From positions 1 through 64,000 of the forward strand of contig JAPKZK010000021.1 of NCBI GenBank assembly GCA_026393835.1: DNA of 64,000 bases. Direction: 5' to 3'. The number at the start of each line of letters is the position of its first letter. Position 1 is the first letter of the stretch. Below, piece after piece: positions 17,627 through 25,487 of the stretch. Source of the stretch: Candidatus Aminicenantota bacterium (lineage in GTDB: Bacteria > Acidobacteriota > Aminicenantia > UBA2199). The notes under the pieces are model-generated. The model did not search any database and was not told the DNA's origin. It saw only the letters and a program-made list of their open reading frames with translations. The position numbers and the translations under genes were made by a program.

Positions 17627-19253
17627 CCTTAACAAACCAAAAAGCGTTCACATATTCACTTTCCCTTTTAAATGGGACATTAAGCCGGGAGGAAAATCAT
17701 TGGCACACACCGATTTCTCCAGGCGAACTTCACTTAACGATTTTCACAAAATACTTTCAACATCACATCCGCCCTGGAGAGAAATCCATTTTAAAATCGC
17801 CGGGCCTTCCGATTATAATGAATACATCTACTTTTATGATTTTGCGCAGGATGCTTTATTTCCAAACGAAAAAAATATTAAAACCCTCAGGCAATATGAA
17901 TACAAGATAGAATCCGGTAAACCACCGGTTTATAAAATCAAACCCATCGATGCGGCCGAACCTTATGAATTGACTATCGAAAAAATCCTGCTTACCACCT
18001 ACTTTACCGGCGTGGGGATTCTTTCGTTTCACCTGGTTAATTATAAATACCTGGAATTCCAGGATATTCTCCGGGTTAATGAATATGGGAGAAGAATATA
18101 CCCGCAATTCCTGGACGCTGGAACAGAGAATTTAATCGGCTCCACAAAAAAAGCTTTTCTAGCCGATTCTCTCGAAGTGTGTATCGATGATACCGGGAGC
18201 TTCAAAGAGGATTTCAGTTATTTCGACGCCATTGAAAAGGTAAACAGCAATCCCAATATGCTTTCCAATACGATTATAGGGTTATTGGGGCGCTCGTTTT
18301 ATACAGGGGAATTAGAGGAAGCGAAAGAAGGTATACATATATCACCTATACTGGATGACCGGATGTTTGTTCTCTGTTGGTTAGCGGACAAATCGCTGTG
18401 CTGTAAACTGGCGAAATATAATAAGGAAAGCGAAACTTACGGGTATGCTGAAAACGACGACTGGTTCAAATTGGTATTTGTCGATAAGGAATACCCTTAT
18501 TGCACCAGTATTCCCATGAAGAAGAAGCTGTTGATGGAGCATACGTACGATCGCTGGATAAGAACAAAATGGAGTTCACTTTTTGGAATCACGCGGTACT
18601 CGTTTATATTGTTAAACGATAAGCAGGAAACGTTTGTTAAAGACCATTTAAAGACCATGTATTTCCAGATGGTAAAATTGGCGTTGGTGCAACAGGCTTC
18701 GATTCTTCGTTTTTCCGGTGAAGCCACCCGCATTGCTGAACTGGAAGAGCCTGAAAATACCACGGAACGAGTAAGCGTACTTCAAAAGAAATATCTCCAG
18801 TTCATCAACAAAATTTATTTCAGGGAAATCACGGCTTTTGAGCAGGGAATCGATCTATATGAGAAAATCGTCCAGGCGATGCAAATCGAACGGGATGTCA
18901 AAGAATTAGACCAGGAAATCGAAGAACTTCACCATTATGCATCCCTCCAGGAAGAAAAACGAAAAAATAATCTACTCAAAATACTTTCGATTTTCGGGTC
19001 AATTTTCCTGGTTCCTGCGTTTATCTCGGGTTTTTTCGGTATGAATGTATTTTCGAACGAACTGGGCGTAGGGGTTCCCGGTAGATTATTGACGATTGTA
19101 GGCGTTATGTTAATTGCCTGTATTATATCCTGGTTTTTGATAACAAAGCATAATAAAATAAAAAAGGTTTTTTCTGTCATTTTGGTTGTGATTGAAGTTT
19201 TCATCATAGGGATGCTTATTTCCGGATGTTTATTTACGTTAATAGGAGTATAG
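17616..19253 (+). CDS. CorA-family membrane effector of a type III-B CRISPR system
   Basis: A 545-aa protein with a large soluble N-terminal domain and a coiled coil near 400-455 (LDQEIEELHHYASLQEEKR). Two or three C-terminal membrane helices follow, the first ending in the CorA signature GMN (FISGFFGMNVF, about residues 471-481). CorA proteins are pentameric divalent-cation channels. A group of them sits in type III-B loci and in Bacteroides fragilis is activated by SAM-AMP made by Cas10, harming the infected cell's membrane. Position as first large gene of the cmr operon supports this role. The soluble domain is unlike that of housekeeping CorA and may be the ligand sensor. Confidence 0.85.
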   Translation: MPDNLNKPKSVHIFTFPFKWDIKPGGKSLAHTDFSRRTSLNDFHKILSTSHPPWREIHFKIAGPSDYNEYIYFYDFAQDALFPNEKNIKTLRQYEYKIESGKPPVYKIKPIDAAEPYELTIEKILLTTYFTGVGILSFHLVNYKYLEFQDILRVNEYGRRIYPQFLDAGTENLIGSTKKAFLADSLEVCIDDTGSFKEDFSYFDAIEKVNSNPNMLSNTIIGLLGRSFYTGELEEAKEGIHISPILDDRMFVLCWLADKSLCCKLAKYNKESETYGYAENDDWFKLVFVDKEYPYCTSIPMKKKLLMEHTYDRWIRTKWSSLFGITRYSFILLNDKQETFVKDHLKTMYFQMVKLALVQQASILRFSGEATRIAELEEPENTTERVSVLQKKYLQFINKIYFREITAFEQGIDLYEKIVQAMQIERDVKELDQEIEELHHYASLQEEKRKNNLLKILSIFGSIFLVPAFISGFFGMNVFSNELGVGVPGRLLTIVGVMLIACIISWFLITKHNKIKKVFSVILVVIEVFIIGMLISGCLFTLIGV

Positions 19254-19255
19254 CC

Positions 19256-20449
19256 ATGAATAATCCTTTTGCACTCTCTGTCCGCTTGCAGCAGCACAGT
19301 CCGTTGATTCATTTCCAGTACGATCAACACGGTGCGACGCTTCGCGCCACGGAGTTGAAACCGAAACTGGATAAATTCCTCATCACGCATTTATTTAATG
19401 ATGATTTCCAGGAATATGGGAAATACCTGGTAGAGGATATCCATAAAGCCCTGGATTATAAAATCAAAATCCACTCTCCCAAAGTACGGGTAGATGAAAT
19501 CAAACATTCTTTATTTTTTGGAAATATGGGGAAAGAAGAAGAGGATAGAGTAAAATACGTATCTGTTCCTTCAAATGAAGACATCAAATTAGAAATCCTT
19601 TGTTTTCGCGAGGGGCTAATCGAGAATATCAAATCATGCCTCCCTGAGTTTTTTGCCGCCGCCAATTTCGGAACCCGGCAGGACAAAGGGTTTGGGTCTT
19701 ATTACATCAGCGAAAGAGATGAGTCCTTATACAGGGAAATTACAACGGTTTTGCCGGGCGGGACCTGGTTTATCGAGATACATTCAATCGAGGACAGCAT
19801 TGTATTCTCAACCATCGCTTATTACTATAAACGATTAAAATCCGGTATCAACCCCAATTATAACGCGGAATGCAAACCCGGATATCAGAAAGCATATCTA
19901 TACAAATACCTGGAGGCCAACCATGATTATACCTGGGAAAAACGATGGCTTAAGGAGACGTTTTTCGGTTTAACCCCGGATAATCGAAATAAGAAATTTG
20001 CCAGGGCTTTATTGGGGCTGCCCGGCAGTTACAGTTTCCTGGCCACAGATGAACCCTGTAACCCGGATAAAGATAAAGTTAGAATAACTCATAAAACGGA
20101 AATCGAAGTTTGTGATAAGGATAAGGTTAATGATAAAGATAAAAGGAATGGCAGGATACAATCCCCCCTGACATTTAAAATTATAAAAGACTTTAACAAG
20201 AGAATGACCAGGGTGTTTGTGCTGTTGAATACCGGGTTAATTGAGAAGATTAACAAGGAAATATGCACCCCAGCGAAGACATTCAGTTTTACTCATAAAT
20301 TTTCTAAGAAAAGCCGATCGATTTCCGTACCGGGCAAAATGATCGATGTTGCGGATATGATTAAAAGTTATCACGAAAAGGAATTGGGGTACAAGATTAA
20401 AGCCTTTTTTGAAAAGAAGAATTTAGAAGCCCAAATTAAAACAATATAG
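19256..20449 (+). CDS. cmr1: Cmr1-like RAMP protein of the type III-B complex
   Basis: About 397 aa from the ATG at 19256, which follows TAGGAG and begins two bases after the CorA stop. The glycine-rich RAMP loop is seen as NFGTRQDKGFGSYYI near residue 140, typical of Cmr1, and an N-terminal ferredoxin-like start LSVRLQQHSPLIHFQYDQHG. Cmr1 caps the 3' end of crRNA and contributes to target binding. A lysine/aspartate-rich insert (DKDKVNDKDKRNG, about 290-300) is unusual. Identification as Cmr1 rests on the loop and on position before cmr2. Confidence 0.72.
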   Translation: MNNPFALSVRLQQHSPLIHFQYDQHGATLRATELKPKLDKFLITHLFNDDFQEYGKYLVEDIHKALDYKIKIHSPKVRVDEIKHSLFFGNMGKEEEDRVKYVSVPSNEDIKLEILCFREGLIENIKSCLPEFFAAANFGTRQDKGFGSYYISERDESLYREITTVLPGGTWFIEIHSIEDSIVFSTIAYYYKRLKSGINPNYNAECKPGYQKAYLYKYLEANHDYTWEKRWLKETFFGLTPDNRNKKFARALLGLPGSYSFLATDEPCNPDKDKVRITHKTEIEVCDKDKVNDKDKRNGRIQSPLTFKIIKDFNKRMTRVFVLLNTGLIEKINKEICTPAKTFSFTHKFSKKSRSISVPGKMIDVADMIKSYHEKELGYKIKAFFEKKNLEAQIKTI

Positions 20450-20462
20450 GGAGAAATGAAAC

Positions 20463-22034
20463 GTGAAAACCATCGGATTAACCATCGGGCCCATTATCAA
20501 AACATTGAACATGGCCAAAAAAACACGGGAAACATGGGCCGCCAGTTACCTGTTCTCTTTCCTGATGAAAAACCTGGTCGAACAACTCCCGGCAAATGGC
20601 ATCGATAAGAATAAGATTCTCGTCCCCAATGCCGGTTCGCTTATCGATACGGGAAACAAATCCCAGGCCGGTCTGTTCCCGGATCGATTAATATTCCAGG
20701 CCGCGGAGGGAGATTTCGACAAACTCAAAAACGCCGTGAACGCAGCCATGCAAATCATGGCCGCGGGTATCTCCGAAAAGATAGGCGCCCCGCTCAACGA
20801 TGTACGCGCCGACCTGGACAACTACCTGCAAATCTATTTCATTGAGAAAGAACTGGCCCCCGGCGATAACCCTATTTTCATTTTAACACCCTACCTCGAA
20901 GCCATCGAACGGCATACCAAATACATCCATCATGACTCGAACCAATTTTTAGCGAAGTTCTTAAAACAAAGGAAGAAAGATTTCTTATCCCATGCTGCCG
21001 GTTTGGATAGAGATAGATTTAAATCGTTGATCGAAATCGCCACCCGCGAATTAGAAACTGTGAATCAAGATGCATATGAAGAAATCATCAAGAAATATAT
21101 TTACAATGAAGAGAAGGACGAAGACGAAACCTCCATTATCCGGGCATTCAAGGATGATGAGTCGCTTAAAAAGGAATTCAAGATTTATCACAAATACATT
21201 GCCATTGTCCAGGCCGATGGAGACAATATCAAGAACACCATCGAGAAATACGGGCATGACCCGGAAGCACTGAAATCCTTTTCGCACGACTTAACCCAAT
21301 ATGCCCTCACGGCGGTCGATTTAATTAAGGAATACGGCGGCGCACCCGTGTATGCCGGCGGCGATGATTTACTCTTCTTTGCCCCGGTGGTCAACCGGGT
21401 TAAAGAGCAAAATGGCCATATCTCTTCTAAAAACATCTTCGACTTAATCGATAACCTGGACGCCGCATTCAAAATCAAATTCAAAGAAAATGCCACACTC
21501 TCTTACGGCATTTCCATCACCTATTACAAATACCCCATGAATGAAGCCCTTGACCAGGCCCGCGGCCTCCTGTTTGAAAAGGCCAAAAAATATCGAAATA
21601 AAGACGGTACGGAAGAGAAGAATGCCGTGGCATTCAAAGTGTTAAAACACAGCGGCCGCTCCTTTGAAACCGTTTTTTATAAAGGAAGTGAAATCTATGC
21701 CCTGTATAAACGGATGCTGTCTCAATACAGCGTTGATAAACAATACCTCAATTCCATTGTTCACAGCCTGCAAGCGTACCGGGGCATACTAAAAGAACTC
21801 TTTGAAAACGTCAAAGACCAGGCAGTGGAACGGGTCAACCATTTTTTTGCAAACTCCTTTAATGAACAAATCCATGACGACCACAGGAAATATATAGAAG
21901 ATGCCGCTAAACTGGTATATAACGTTTATAATACAGCCCCTTCCACATGGGATGACGAGCAAAAATTCCAGGCGGTGTATGCCGTGCTGCGAACATTACA
22001 TTTTTTTAACCAGGACGACAATGAACGACAATAA
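20463..22034 (+). CDS. cmr2: Cas10/Cmr2, palm-domain synthetase without HD nuclease
   Basis: A 523-aa Cas10 with a GTG start. The first palm shows YIAIVQADGDNI (residues about 240-252) and the second the GGDD active site (VYAGGDDLLFFAP, about 296-308). No N-terminal HD metal motif is visible and the protein is short, so it should not cut DNA. Its job would be to make a nucleotide signal on target-RNA binding. In CorA-linked type III-B systems that product is SAM-AMP, made from ATP and S-adenosyl methionine. The adjacent CorA gene makes this the likely activity here, by inference. Confidence 0.9.
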   Translation: MKTIGLTIGPIIKTLNMAKKTRETWAASYLFSFLMKNLVEQLPANGIDKNKILVPNAGSLIDTGNKSQAGLFPDRLIFQAAEGDFDKLKNAVNAAMQIMAAGISEKIGAPLNDVRADLDNYLQIYFIEKELAPGDNPIFILTPYLEAIERHTKYIHHDSNQFLAKFLKQRKKDFLSHAAGLDRDRFKSLIEIATRELETVNQDAYEEIIKKYIYNEEKDEDETSIIRAFKDDESLKKEFKIYHKYIAIVQADGDNIKNTIEKYGHDPEALKSFSHDLTQYALTAVDLIKEYGGAPVYAGGDDLLFFAPVVNRVKEQNGHISSKNIFDLIDNLDAAFKIKFKENATLSYGISITYYKYPMNEALDQARGLLFEKAKKYRNKDGTEEKNAVAFKVLKHSGRSFETVFYKGSEIYALYKRMLSQYSVDKQYLNSIVHSLQAYRGILKELFENVKDQAVERVNHFFANSFNEQIHDDHRKYIEDAAKLVYNVYNTAPSTWDDEQKFQAVYAVLRTLHFFNQDDNERQ

Positions 22035-23193
22035 CAACCCCGGCAACAATAATGATCAGACCCGTAACTACCGCGTAACCTTAACCCCATTGGGGAACTT
22101 CTTTTTCGGGGGCCAAAAGCTCACCGAAGTGGAAAAGGAAAAGGATTACTATATCAAATCCCTTTATTATCCACCGCAAACCGTTATCCTCGGGATGCTG
22201 CGCCAGGAACTGCTGGTACAAAACGGCCTTTTCCCCCTGGACAAAGCCGCTGAAGAGGACAAAGAAAAAGCCGTCCGTTTGATCGGCGAAGCCAGTTTCG
22301 ACCCTACGAATACAGCGCAAGAATTCGGGGCGATCAAAGAACTATCACCCGTATTTATCATGCACGGGAAAGAACTCAGCTTTCATATATCCCCCATGGA
22401 CTACGGTCACACTTATAAACCCCACACCGATGGAAAAACCTATTTCAACTACCCCGAAGCCGGGGTTAAAGAGGTTGTTCCTTATTTCGAAGGTTACAAT
22501 GCCAAAGAGGGAAACCCGGAAAAACTCCTTTCAAAGGATTCTCCCCATGAAGCCATCGATTTGAAAGATGTATTTATACAGGATGAACAAATCGGTATAA
22601 AAAAAGGAAAAAAAGGCCAAACCGAAGAAGAAGGTTATTACAAACAGGTGTTTTTCAGATTGGAAAAAGAATATACATTTGCTTTCTATTTAAAATTGAA
22701 AGCCGAATGGAATGGTCAAGCGGTTTCATTTGCCAACAATATGGTTTTTATCGGCGGCGAGCGGTCCGGGTTCAAAATGGAACTCGAACCGGTGACTGAA
22801 GCGGATGCAAATAAACCCGTCAACGATCTTTTCGATCAAACCTTACCCCAATTGGCGGGACCAAAAATACTGTTGACCGGCGATGCCTTCGTGGAACCGC
22901 GAATCTTAAACCTGTGCGATTTTGCCGTAACCGGAAGCGTCCGTTCCAGGAATTTCCGTTCTTATGTCCGGACCACCCGTAAATACTGGAATTTAACCGA
23001 CCGTAAAGACGATAAAGAAACCCCCTTCCTGGGGGACCGGTACAATCTCTTATCCAGGGGCGCGGTTTTATATTACCATAACCCGGAAACCCTCAAAGAG
23101 TTGGAAGGGTTACTGGATATAACCGGGTATAAAAACATAGGATTCAATTATTATAAAATATATCCTTCACAGGATGAAAAAGGAAAGGAATAA
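22021..23193 (+). CDS. cmr3: Cmr3 RAMP protein
   Basis: About 390 aa from the ATG at 22021, which overlaps the cmr2 end by 14 bases; an earlier in-frame start at 21901 lies deep inside cmr2 and is rejected. The Cmr3 start is recognisable as YRVTLTPLGNFFFGGQK followed by YPPQTVILGMLRQELL. Cmr3 holds the 5' tag of crRNA and contacts Cas10. The gene order cmr2-cmr3-cmr4 supports the name. Confidence 0.82.
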   Translation: MNDNNNPGNNNDQTRNYRVTLTPLGNFFFGGQKLTEVEKEKDYYIKSLYYPPQTVILGMLRQELLVQNGLFPLDKAAEEDKEKAVRLIGEASFDPTNTAQEFGAIKELSPVFIMHGKELSFHISPMDYGHTYKPHTDGKTYFNYPEAGVKEVVPYFEGYNAKEGNPEKLLSKDSPHEAIDLKDVFIQDEQIGIKKGKKGQTEEEGYYKQVFFRLEKEYTFAFYLKLKAEWNGQAVSFANNMVFIGGERSGFKMELEPVTEADANKPVNDLFDQTLPQLAGPKILLTGDAFVEPRILNLCDFAVTGSVRSRNFRSYVRTTRKYWNLTDRKDDKETPFLGDRYNLLSRGAVLYYHNPETLKELEGLLDITGYKNIGFNYYKIYPSQDEKGKE

Positions 23194-23196
23194 ACC

Positions 23197-24081
23197 ATGC
23201 AAACAAACCAGGATCAAACCAATGAAATGCTGTACCGCCGGGATTTATACATAATAACCGCCAGGACCAACATGCATGTGGGCAGCGGCGATGAAGCCTA
23301 TGGGCTGGTGGATAACCGAGTGCAGCGGGATGTGGTAACAAAACTCCCCAATATTAACGCTTCCGGGCTAAAAGGGGCGCTTCGGGAATATTTCTCCGAC
23401 AAATGGGGCGAAAAATCGCAAGAAGTGATCGAAATATTCGGCTCCGATAGTTTTGAGAAGACCGCGCCGGGAGAGAAGAAGATTCATCAAGCCGGGGCCT
23501 TTCGTTTCTTTAACGCCAATTTGCTTTCCATTCCCGTCCGCAGCAATGTCAAACCCTTTTTCCGGGCCACCTCACCCCATGTTGTGACCGATTTAATCGA
23601 AATGATGGACACCTTCGGATACCCCGATGAATGCGGGATAAAAGAACATCTTCAGCAATTGGCCGCATTAAAGCCCGAAAAAGGCAAAGCCTTTACCTTT
23701 GACAGCACCGTTAAAGACGCCGTACTGGAAGATTACGAATACACCGTGGAAGCACATCAATTGGCCGGCGACGCCGTGACCGTGATTAAAGGCATTATCG
23801 GCGACAACCCGGTGCTCATGAATGAACTTGATTTCATGGACATCTGCGATGATTACCATTTACCCCTCATTGCCCGCAATTGCCTGGATAACGGCAGGAG
23901 TACCAATCTATGGCATGAGCAAGTAGTTCCGCGGGAGAGCCGGTTTTACTTCTTCCTGTTAAAGCCGCTCGGCAGTATGTATGACCTGGAATTCAGTCAA
24001 GGGGACCCGGTACAGATTGGCGGCAATGCCAGTATCGGGTATGGGTTTACCCGGATAGAAAAAATAGGAAAGAAACCATGA
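23197..24081 (+). CDS. cmr4: Cmr4, backbone RAMP and target-RNA nuclease
   Basis: A 294-aa protein with the Cmr4 pattern MHVGSGDEAYGLVDNRVQRD (about residues 27-46), then NASGLKGALREYF. The aspartate of GLVDNRVQRD corresponds to the catalytic residue that cuts target RNA every six bases, so RNase activity is probably kept. The C-terminal glycine-rich loop is IGGNASIGYGFTRI. It overlaps cmr5 by four bases. Confidence 0.88.
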   Translation: MQTNQDQTNEMLYRRDLYIITARTNMHVGSGDEAYGLVDNRVQRDVVTKLPNINASGLKGALREYFSDKWGEKSQEVIEIFGSDSFEKTAPGEKKIHQAGAFRFFNANLLSIPVRSNVKPFFRATSPHVVTDLIEMMDTFGYPDECGIKEHLQQLAALKPEKGKAFTFDSTVKDAVLEDYEYTVEAHQLAGDAVTVIKGIIGDNPVLMNELDFMDICDDYHLPLIARNCLDNGRSTNLWHEQVVPRESRFYFFLLKPLGSMYDLEFSQGDPVQIGGNASIGYGFTRIEKIGKKP

Positions 24082-24533
24082 AGCGCATCGATAAATTAAT
24101 CCCCACGGCCATCAACGCCATCACGGATAATCATATCCCGGTGAAAAACTGTGTGCCCAATGAGTATAAAGGTTATATCGATACTTTCGGCGCCGGTATC
24201 GTGCAGAATGGGTTAATCCCCGCCATTATTTTTTATGAAACCGCTGAGGGAAAACCTGGGGAATCCAATACAGCCGACAAGGAAAAGAAAGGGATATATG
24301 AGAACCGGAATAAATTGATGAAAGCCATACTCCAGGTAATCCGTGAAAATAAAAAGGAAGTATATCCACCCGCGGTTGATACATTATTTGAATATGTAAT
24401 GGCAAAGAAAAATGCTAAAATGGAAGAGAAACAAATCCGCCAAAAAGTGGTCGATGCAGCGATTGCTGTAAAGCTTGCCTTGCGGACGTTTGCCATGCAG
24501 AAGAAGGACGAAAATGACAGATCAAAACAATAA
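24078..24533 (+). CDS. cmr5: Cmr5 small subunit
   Basis: A 151-aa, mostly helical protein between cmr4 and cmr6 with four-base (ATGA) and 20-base overlaps to them. Cmr5 lines the inner filament of the type III-B complex. Sequence features are modest (KNCVPNEYKGYIDTFGAGIV near residue 24), so the call leans on size and position. Confidence 0.8.
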   Translation: MKRIDKLIPTAINAITDNHIPVKNCVPNEYKGYIDTFGAGIVQNGLIPAIIFYETAEGKPGESNTADKEKKGIYENRNKLMKAILQVIRENKKEVYPPAVDTLFEYVMAKKNAKMEEKQIRQKVVDAAIAVKLALRTFAMQKKDENDRSKQ

Positions 24534-25398
24534 ACCGAGAAATGACCTGGATTTGTTTACCGGAAGCAATCAGTCTAAAGAAAGACACCGTTCCAATCCT
24601 GGGCCTGATCATACCGTGAAAAAGGAAAATATAAATGTATTTTCTGCCAATATCGGGTGGTTATATTATAAAGATTACTATCATGACATCCCGTTTCATT
24701 CCGTCAAGAAAAAAGAAGAATTCAAACCTCTTTTCGAGGTTAAAAACCAGGCCATCAATTCCCGGCAATTGAGCCGTTACCCGGATGAAGTGGCTGCATT
24801 GAAATTGGATTATCAAACCATACAAAGGTTTGAATTAACCACCGAATACCCGGGGTTGGTGACCGGTTTGGGGAATCCGCATGAGTCGCACCAAGAAGGG
24901 GAATATAAATTGGGGTTTTATTTCGATCATACCACCGGGTTGCCCGTCATTCCCGGTTCATCCGTCAAAGGCGTGCTTCGTTCCGCCTTTAAGAAATCCC
25001 CGGATTACATTAAGTACCTGTTGGAGAATCCCCCGGAAAAGGAAACGCCCATCCTCGACATCGATATCGATCAATTGGAAAAAGAGATATTTGATGGAGA
25101 AGGGCTTTCTCCGTATAAAAGGGATATATTCCTCGATGCGGTTATCGTTGCCGGTGGAAACATGAACCAATTGTTTTTAGCCGCTGATTTTATCACGCCG
25201 CATCCTGATGAGTTTAAGGACCCGGTACCGTTACAATTTCTCAAAGTACTGCCCCAGGTGACATTTCGGTTCCAGTTCCGGTTAAAAAATGAAGGGCTAA
25301 TTTCCATCGAAGGCAAAAAGAGTCTCTTTGAGAGAATACTAAAAGACCTTGGCATAGGGGCAAAGACCAATGTCGGGTATGGGAAGTTTAAGGAATGA
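24514..25398 (+). CDS. cmr6: Cmr6 RAMP protein
   Basis: About 294 aa from the ATG at 24514 inside the cmr5 end. The RAMP core reads LVTGLGNPHESHQEGEYKLG, then PVIPGSSVKGVLRSAF, and ends with the glycine-rich loop GIGAKTNVGYGKF. Cmr6 caps the backbone near the crRNA 3' end. The N-terminus has a disordered charged stretch of about 45 residues. The operon pauses for 89 bases after this gene before the adaptation genes. Confidence 0.87.
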   Translation: MTDQNNKPRNDLDLFTGSNQSKERHRSNPGPDHTVKKENINVFSANIGWLYYKDYYHDIPFHSVKKKEEFKPLFEVKNQAINSRQLSRYPDEVAALKLDYQTIQRFELTTEYPGLVTGLGNPHESHQEGEYKLGFYFDHTTGLPVIPGSSVKGVLRSAFKKSPDYIKYLLENPPEKETPILDIDIDQLEKEIFDGEGLSPYKRDIFLDAVIVAGGNMNQLFLAADFITPHPDEFKDPVPLQFLKVLPQVTFRFQFRLKNEGLISIEGKKSLFERILKDLGIGAKTNVGYGKFKE

Positions 25399-25487
25399 TC
25401 GAAATCCCGTCCGGGTGACGTGGTCAATTAAGTAGTCGTGATCTTTGACTATTCTGTGGACAAAACAACACCAACGAGGAGAATATA

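Noticed and set aside
20463..21000. HD nuclease domain in Cas10
   Set aside because: No HD motif with flanking histidines is visible and the protein is short.
21901..22020. Upstream start of cmr3
   Set aside because: It lies deep inside cmr2 and the extra residues do not look like Cmr3; the overlapping ATG at 22021 fits better.
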